A DNA stretch of 13,464 nucleotides from Spongospora subterranea (Eukaryota; Endomyxa; Phytomyxea; Plasmodiophorida; Plasmodiophoridae), in NCBI GenBank assembly GCA_900404475.1, contig OUQQ01000559.1, positions 1 through 13,464 on the forward strand, in the 5' to 3' direction. The position numbers and the translations under genes were made by a program. This document shows positions 9,667 to 13,464 of this stretch, piece after piece (the stretch's first letter is position 1; each line of letters opens with the position of its first letter). The notes under the pieces are model-generated. The model had not been told where the DNA came from. It did not search any database and saw only the letters and a program-made list of their open reading frames with translations.

Positions 9667-10266
9667 CTAGGTCCGGGTTTGAGTCGCTTGACCCTGTCCC
9701 GGTCCTCGTGGACGCGGTCCCCGTTTATCAATCTGGCGACGGCGAACGTGTTCCCGATCGCAACAGGTCTGAGCGTGTCCCGTATTGGCACAGCGCTGGC
9801 AGGGCCGGCCCTGGTCGCAGCCGAGCTTGTTCCTGGCGCAACGATGGCAGGCGACCTTGGTCTTGTAGCGGGAATGGGTCGGGATCCGTTGCGCCACCAT
9901 GGACGAGGGCGGGCGATCGACCCCTGTAGGACTCCCCCCTCGATCACATGATTCTGTGGGAAGTCCTACAGGAAGGCTGAACGGCGGCGGCAACGGAACC
10001 GAGCTGAAGCGGAACGGTTCTGGGAACGCGGACAGGATCGAATCTTGCATCAGAGTGTCGAGAAAGTCGTCCTGGATCGGGCCAGGGAACGGCGCCGAGC
10101 GCGTCGGGGACGTCGCGCCCAGCATCACGCTTCGGTCGTCGGACGGGCCGTCGGAGCCGTCCATGGACACGATCAGCTCGAGGTTCTGGGAGAATTCCTC
10201 CACCGACTCGAACCGCTGACCAACGTTCATGGTCGTGTTGGTCCGGTTTCCGTTCGTGTTGGACAT
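9667..10266 (-). CDS. Zn2Cys6 zinc-cluster protein 2, paralogue of protein 1
   Basis: An intronless 199-residue putative transcription factor. The zinc cluster is again C-terminal: cysteines at 140, 143, 150, 156, 159 and 168 (or 169), spacing CX2CX6CX5CX2CX8C with a CC doublet at the last ligand. It shares with protein 1 the lead RYKTKVAC, the internal CAR.KL.CD..RPC.RC pattern and the tail DREH.RRR, so the two are clearly paralogous. The N-terminal halves cannot be aligned by eye. The N-terminal half is acidic and rich in Ser and Pro (SMDGSDGPSDDRS, later FPEPFRFSSVPLPPP), a plausible activation or interaction region. The C-terminus is basic and rich in Gly and Pro. The last loop is two residues longer than in protein 1, which may alter DNA reading or reflect drift. 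The gene converges on Rab7 and protein 1. Start: the first ATG, 60 bp from an opposing ORF. Confidence 0.85.
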   Translation of the reverse strand: MSNTNGNRTNTTMNVGQRFESVEEFSQNLELIVSMDGSDGPSDDRSVMLGATSPTRSAPFPGPIQDDFLDTLMQDSILSAFPEPFRFSSVPLPPPFSLPVGLPTESCDRGGSPTGVDRPPSSMVAQRIPTHSRYKTKVACHRCARNKLGCDQGRPCQRCANTGHAQTCCDREHVRRRQIDKRGPRPRGPGQGQATQTRT

Positions 10267-10325
10267 CGCCTGTTTTTTCGAGCAGTTATTTTTTCCTAAA
10301 CTGGTCCGATCGCGCTGTTATCGGA

Positions 10326-10685
10326 ATGAGCTCAATCCACGTTCGATCGAAGGACGAATTTGGGATTGGCCGATCATCAGCGTCGTCGGTCCGATACGGC
10401 CGACGATTGATCGGAACCGGCCCGTTTAGTCCAACGTCGCCCGACCGAATTCATTCATTTACCGCAAACCGATTGTGGTCGCCCCGGCCAAGGTCAATCT
10501 TGGTTGCGCCCCACAATCCGATCCAAACAGGTCGCGTTCAACGTCCGGCAGTGCCAGGAAAGCACCAGGGTTCAATCATCTGGCAAAACACCAGAAAATT
10601 GCGAATACCGTTTTCTGGTGTGATTCTTGAAGAGAAGGGCCGACCCAATTACGAAATTATTACTCGAAATGACGGATTGTGGTGA
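10326..10685 (+). other. 119-residue ORF upstream of zinc-cluster gene 2, doubtful
   Basis: An ATG ORF in divergent orientation to zinc-cluster gene 2. Its product is basic (contains VRYGRRLIGTGPF and GRPNYEIITRNDGLW) and matches no family I know. An ORF of this length is expected by chance a few times in 13 kb at this GC content, and the interval must also hold the promoter of the neighbouring gene. Kept only as a candidate. Confidence 0.2.
10383..10406. promoter_or_regulatory. CGG-rich inverted repeat, possible zinc-cluster binding site
   Basis: TCGTCGG and CCGACGA form a perfect 7-bp inverted repeat around 10 nt, about 120-140 bp upstream of the start of zinc-cluster gene 2. Zn2Cys6 dimers commonly bind inverted or direct CGG/CCG triplets with fixed spacing, so autoregulation or cross-regulation is possible. 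CGG triplets are frequent nearby, so chance is a real alternative. Confidence 0.3.
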
Positions 10686-11200
10686 TCCCCGTCTGAGCTC
10701 CGGTTCCTTTGTTGTGTAGACCTAAGATGTTGTCGTTGACCATGAGAATCGACAACAAAGACGCGCTGAATTCCGAAGTTTCAGCTCCCCGCCCCAAGGG
10801 GCAACAACGACAAACCCACCATTTGATTTGTTATTCACCGCCTTCGTTCTCAAACGAATATCTCGAAGACGATCAGATATTCGGAGTTCGTTGTCAAATA
10901 AAATCAGAGTAATTCGCAAATTTCAAAACTCATCGCTGTTTCGGGAATCGCACCCTCTTGATTGGTGATTATGTCAAAACGGTGTCCGGCTCAAAAACGG
11001 AAAGTATTGAGGGATCACTGATGGAGTCTCTGCGATGATGATCGGCGAATGATTCACCACATAAATATATCACTTATCGGCCCTGGTTTTGAGGTCAACG
11101 CTGCCAGAAAACGGTGAGAATTTTCGTGATTGGGCCCGTGTCGCCGCCCTCAATTCCTTGAGTTGAAAGCGATTCCGGGATCATAATTGGACCTGAACTC
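10686..11200. other. no gene identified
   Basis: Short frames exist on both strands (for example 10722-10919 minus) without recognisable content, splice structure or repeats. It lies between the zinc-cluster gene 2 flank and the retrotransposon zone and may include degraded element sequence. Confidence 0.4.
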
Positions 11201-11262
11201 CTGAAGTGGACACAACCTCAGTTCTCGTGGAACTTCCGCCCACCTCCGACAGCCGGCTAAGG

Positions 11263-11830
11263 GTCCGGTTCGGCCCTGTCGACTGCAGCCAAATCAGAAT
11301 CACTATCGTCGTTGGCGGGGTGTTTTTATGGTGGCCCCGCTCCTCGACGTTGATCCTCCATGCTCACGCTGTCTCGGTATACGAAGATTTGCTTAAACGG
11401 CACGTCCTCAGAAAAACAAACAAACACTCTGACCACACTGGCATATCCCAAGTTCCGATCTTAGTATATGTGAATGGTTCAAACGGGCAAGCTGGGCGCG
11501 AAGACGCGACCGTGTATCTCTCAGGGATGTGCGAGCGGGGTTAAAGNGTCCGGTTCGGCCCTGTCGACTGCAGCCAAATCAGAATCACTATCGTCGTTGG
11601 CGGGGTGTTTTTATGGTGGCCCCGCTCCTCGACGTTGATCCTCCATGCTCACGCTGTCTCGGTATACGAAGATTTGCTTAAACGGCACGTCCTCAAAAAA
11701 AACAAACAAACACTCTGACCACACTGGCATATCCCAAGTTCCGATCTTAGTATATGATCGGTTCAAACGGGCAAGCTGGGCGCGAAGACGCGACCGTGTA
11801 TCTCTCAGGGATGTGCGAGCGGGGTTAAAG
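11263..11830. repeat. tandem near-identical duplication around a single N
   Basis: Copy 1 (11263-11546, 284 nt) and copy 2 (11548-11830, 283 nt) are nearly identical and separated only by the N at 11547. I see just two differences: CTCAGAAAAAC versus CTCAAAAAAAAC, and TATGTGAATGG versus TATGATCGG. Copy 1 is flanked on the left, and copy 2 on the right, by sequence of the inverted arms. The pattern is what an unmerged overlap of two contigs would give. Confidence 0.9.
11548..11830 (-). mobile_element. Ty1/copia integrase C-terminal fragment, minus strand
   Basis: On the minus strand copy 2 of the duplication reads SLRDTRSRLRAQLARLN, then EDVPFKQIFVYRDSVSMEDQ. The last part resembles the copia integrase tail, where a short strand ending in SRDVxF(D/N)E precedes the linker to reverse transcriptase. 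Copy 1 carries the same sequence with a one-base length difference that breaks the frame at the A-run. No catalytic integrase core is visible here. This is a fragment, not an active element. The assignment rests on one motif plus the neighbouring copia domains. Confidence 0.5.
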
Positions 11831-12425
11831 AGTGTTAGTTTTGTTGAAAACGTGCCATTTAAGAGAATCTTCGTATCTCGAGACAGAGTGAGCATGGAGG
11901 ATCAACCTCGAGGCAGAAAACCACCCCCGCCAACGACAATAGTGATTCTGATTTGGATGCAGTCGACAGGGCGGAACCGGACCCTCTGCCGGCTGTCGGA
12001 GGTGGGCGAAAGTTCCACGACGAGACCTGAGGGTGCGTCCACTTCAGATGAGGAGAGCGACAGGTCCACGACGTCCACCCGAGTTGACACGGCTCGTCGA
12101 CGATCTGGTGGTGGCGTCAACATCATTTGACCGCATCAGGCAGTTAGAGTCGCACCTTCGATCGAAAGTGGTCGAGCAAGCGACAGGAGTTCATCGCGTT
12201 ATCTATCACCGAGGCCGGTTGCACTGACCGCCGCCTCACGGAAGGCAATCTGGCTGAGGCCGCTTCTCGGCGAGTTGGGGCCCCAGCAACTTGGGCCAAC
12301 CAAGGACACCAGGGCGCCATATCGCTGACGGAAACACGAAGTCGGGCAAAACATAGACGTACGAGAGGCAATCCGCAAGGAGAGTGCTTTTATCCAGTTT
12401 TCCGCTCGATCGCTAGCTCGAACCC
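11831..12425 (+). mobile_element. Ty1/copia pol deletion derivative, plus strand
   Basis: Ordered copia pol pieces in shifting frames. Integrase tail VPFKRIFVSRDRVSMEDQ at 11852-11905. An acidic, Pro-rich linker in mixed frames (NDNSDSDLDAVDRAEPDP, then STSDEESDRS). The reverse transcriptase YVDD region, here LVDDLVVASTSFDRIRQL, at 12093-12167. RNase H pieces: EFIALSITEA (12187-12216), AASRKAIWLRPLLGELG (12230-12280), and HQGAISLTETRSRAKH, with its motif NQGAI...RAKH, within 12298-12354. Nearly all of the N-terminal reverse transcriptase and the stretch between VDD and RNase H are missing, since the pieces lie far closer together than in an intact element. Tyr of YVDD is Leu and the RNase H DNQ is replaced by GHQ. 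It is therefore inactive. Confidence 0.8.
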
Positions 12426-12575
12426 ATGGACGTCACCGAATCTCAACACGCTGGCCTCGAGGCACTCGGAGAAGCCGAGACGACCGATACCACCGTCTCG
12501 TGGCTCATTCAGGAACGCGATTTGTTGGGGGGAAATCACGGCCCAGTGACCTCTCTCATGGAATTTCTAGTCTAA
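12426..12575 (+). CDS. 49-residue small ORF after the copia fragment
   Basis: ATG at 12426 to TAA at 12573-12575. The product is acidic and protein-like (MDVTESQHAGLEALGEAETT, then VSWLIQERDLLGG). It follows the RNase H fragment directly in another frame, so it may be a frame-shifted remnant of the element's 3' coding end, a small independent gene, or chance. No family was recognised. Confidence 0.25.
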   Translation: MDVTESQHAGLEALGEAETTDTTVSWLIQERDLLGGNHGPVTSLMEFLV

Positions 12576-12596
12576 TGATCTGATCGTGGGTTCTAT

Positions 12597-12678
12597 TGTT
12601 GCGGGCGACGACTCGACACTAGATGGCGCCAAACGGTATCGTCATGTTCGGATCGGGTAACCGACGTCATCCGCAACA
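12597..12678. repeat. 82-bp segment bounded by TGTTGCGG/CCGCAACA
   Basis: TGTTGCGG (12597-12604) and CCGCAACA (12671-12678) are a perfect 8-bp inverted repeat, extended by GACG/CGTC after two mismatches. TGTTG...CAACA ends are typical of copia long terminal repeats, and the segment sits between two convergent copia pol fragments. However, 82 bp is very short and no flanking target duplication is visible. The rest of 12576-12931 shows nothing recognisable. Confidence 0.4.
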
Positions 12679-12931
12679 GATGGCTTCTCGTTTCGCGAAC
12701 GGCGTTGCGTGTTTTAGTCCGGAAAGCGGTTCGCGGATTTCACCGTTGAACGGTTTGTGTGAGACAACCGATGGTTTACATGGGGTTTAGACCTCGACAA
12801 TTTGATTGATATGAAAATTAACAATCGAGATTCGCGTTTGGACGGAATATTGTTTGATATTAAGCATGCCCCCGCAAACCATGTGCCTTCGTAGTGATTA
12901 GTTGACTGCTCAGCCTTCTGGACGTTGGGAG

Positions 12932-13464
12932 CGATGTTGGTTTAGTAAAGATATCCGCGATCATTTGCTCAATCGGCATATATTGTTGCGAATCATACGA
13001 AGTGGTACTTGCAGTCGATGTGCTGTGTTCGAGCGTCTGTTCTATTAATGCCGCTTACTCAGATGCACCCGCGAGTATCGTCGTAAATGATGGGGTTGCG
13101 GTTGGTTCCGGCTGCTCAAGCTCAAACAACAGTTGGCGAATCCACTTGGCTTCGCGCGACGCACACATAATGCAATGTATTCGGATTCAACAGACATAAA
13201 GCTGTCGATGGTTGCAATTTGGATTTCCAATAAATTGGGGCAACACGGAGACTAAAAACGAACCCGGTTGTGGATGTCGGCGTCGCTGTAGCCATAAAGA
13301 CCGGAGAGGTTCCTTGGAAAAGGTGCAATGACGTTCAGACCGTGCTCCGATGTCCCTGCCAGAAAACGAAGTACTCTCTGCGCTTGGCCGTTCAATGTTG
13401 CCGTCAAGGATTGCTAATAAACATGCTACTTTAAACTGCCGACACGCTCCGAGTACGGTACCGA
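12932..13464 (-). mobile_element. Ty1/copia reverse transcriptase end and RNase H pseudogene, continuing past the window end
   Basis: Read from 13464 downward, the minus strand gives copia motifs in the right order but in several frames. QRVLRFLAGTSEHGL (upstream of about 13345) matches the reverse-transcriptase/RNase H hinge. GYSDAD at 13273-13294 carries the first RNase H acidic residues. TTGFVFSL...PIYWKSKLQPSTAL (about 13195-13270). SVESEYIALC (13164-13194). ASREAKWIRQLLFELEQP (13103-13162). PIIYDDTRG (about 13062-13096), RTQHIDCKYHFV (12996-13046) and EQMIADIFTKP (12932-12979), the usual copia pol C-terminus. At least five frameshifts or stops, plus a short deletion before EQMIADIFTKP, make it non-functional. 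It faces the plus-strand fragment tail to tail and differs from it in sequence, so two element families are probably present. Confidence 0.88.

Larger units (their letters stand above)
11201..12047. repeat. large inverted duplication with arms of about 220 bp
   Basis: The left arm (11201-11428) and the right arm (11831-12047) are reverse complements with moderate divergence. They share CCACCTCCGACAGCCGGC, CCCTGTCGACTGCA, AATCAGAATCACTAT and GTTGATCCTCCATGCTCAC. The second copy of the direct repeat (11548-11714) also pairs with the right arm, leaving a core of 116 bp (11715-11830). Both arms encode the same copia integrase C-terminal motif in opposite directions, so this is an inverted pair of element fragments and not a DNA-transposon terminal repeat. 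Confidence 0.85.

Noticed and set aside
9588..9951. ORFs on both strands overlapping zinc-cluster gene 2 in other frames
   Set aside because: They cover the zinc-cluster codons out of frame or antisense; the minus frame with the six ordered cysteines is the coding one.
11201..12047. DNA transposon with terminal inverted repeats
   Set aside because: The arms encode a copia integrase tail and no transposase is present; an inverted duplication of retroelement sequence fits better.
12597..12678. Complete solo long terminal repeat
   Set aside because: The ends fit TGTTG...CAACA, but 82 bp is too short, no target duplication flanks it and no promoter features are visible; kept only as an inverted repeat.

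Overview
The window reads as eukaryotic nuclear DNA, most likely from an early-diverging fungus or a close fungal relative. The reasons are spliceosomal genes with mostly 44-60 nt GT-AG introns, an AAC-anticodon tRNA-Val with an internal pol III promoter, a Rab7 GTPase, a V-ATPase rotor subunit, two fungal-type Zn2Cys6 zinc-cluster proteins, and degenerate Ty1/copia retrotransposon pieces. The species cannot be named from the sequence. Base composition looks close to even.

Layout. 1-480: a 23-bp minisatellite array with a higher-order hairpin-bearing spacer. 480-3100: no identifiable gene; it holds a long imperfect inverted repeat (611-780) and coding-like but broken reading frames on the minus strand. 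3183-3270: tRNA-Val and its pol III terminator, minus strand. 3587-4837: V-ATPase subunit D in seven exons, preceded by a weak divergent minus-strand candidate and followed by an unidentified short gene ending at 5276. 5364-6104: zinc-cluster protein 1 (plus). 6105-7659: a hairpin with AATAAA, an AT-rich block, a strong inverted repeat and ambiguous ORFs. 7660-8396: Rab7 in three exons. 8920-9246: a weak two-exon candidate. 9667-10266: zinc-cluster protein 2 (minus), a paralogue of protein 1, so the two genes converge with Rab7 between them. 11201-13464: a scrambled retrotransposon zone. It has an inverted duplication carrying an integrase C-terminal motif, a probable assembly duplication around a single N at 11547, a plus-strand copia fragment that has lost most of its reverse transcriptase, and an opposing minus-strand copia RNase H pseudogene running off the window end.

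Function. The secure genes are housekeeping genes of the endolysosomal system (V-ATPase acidifies the vacuole or lysosome, Rab7 directs late-endosome and vacuole fusion), a tRNA, and two putative transcription factors. Nothing shows that they act as one unit; their proximity may only reflect compact gene packing. I found no convincing undescribed multi-gene system. The most informative observations are the C-terminal zinc-cluster paralogue pair, the copia deletion derivatives, the N-flanked duplication and two long hairpin-forming inverted repeats.
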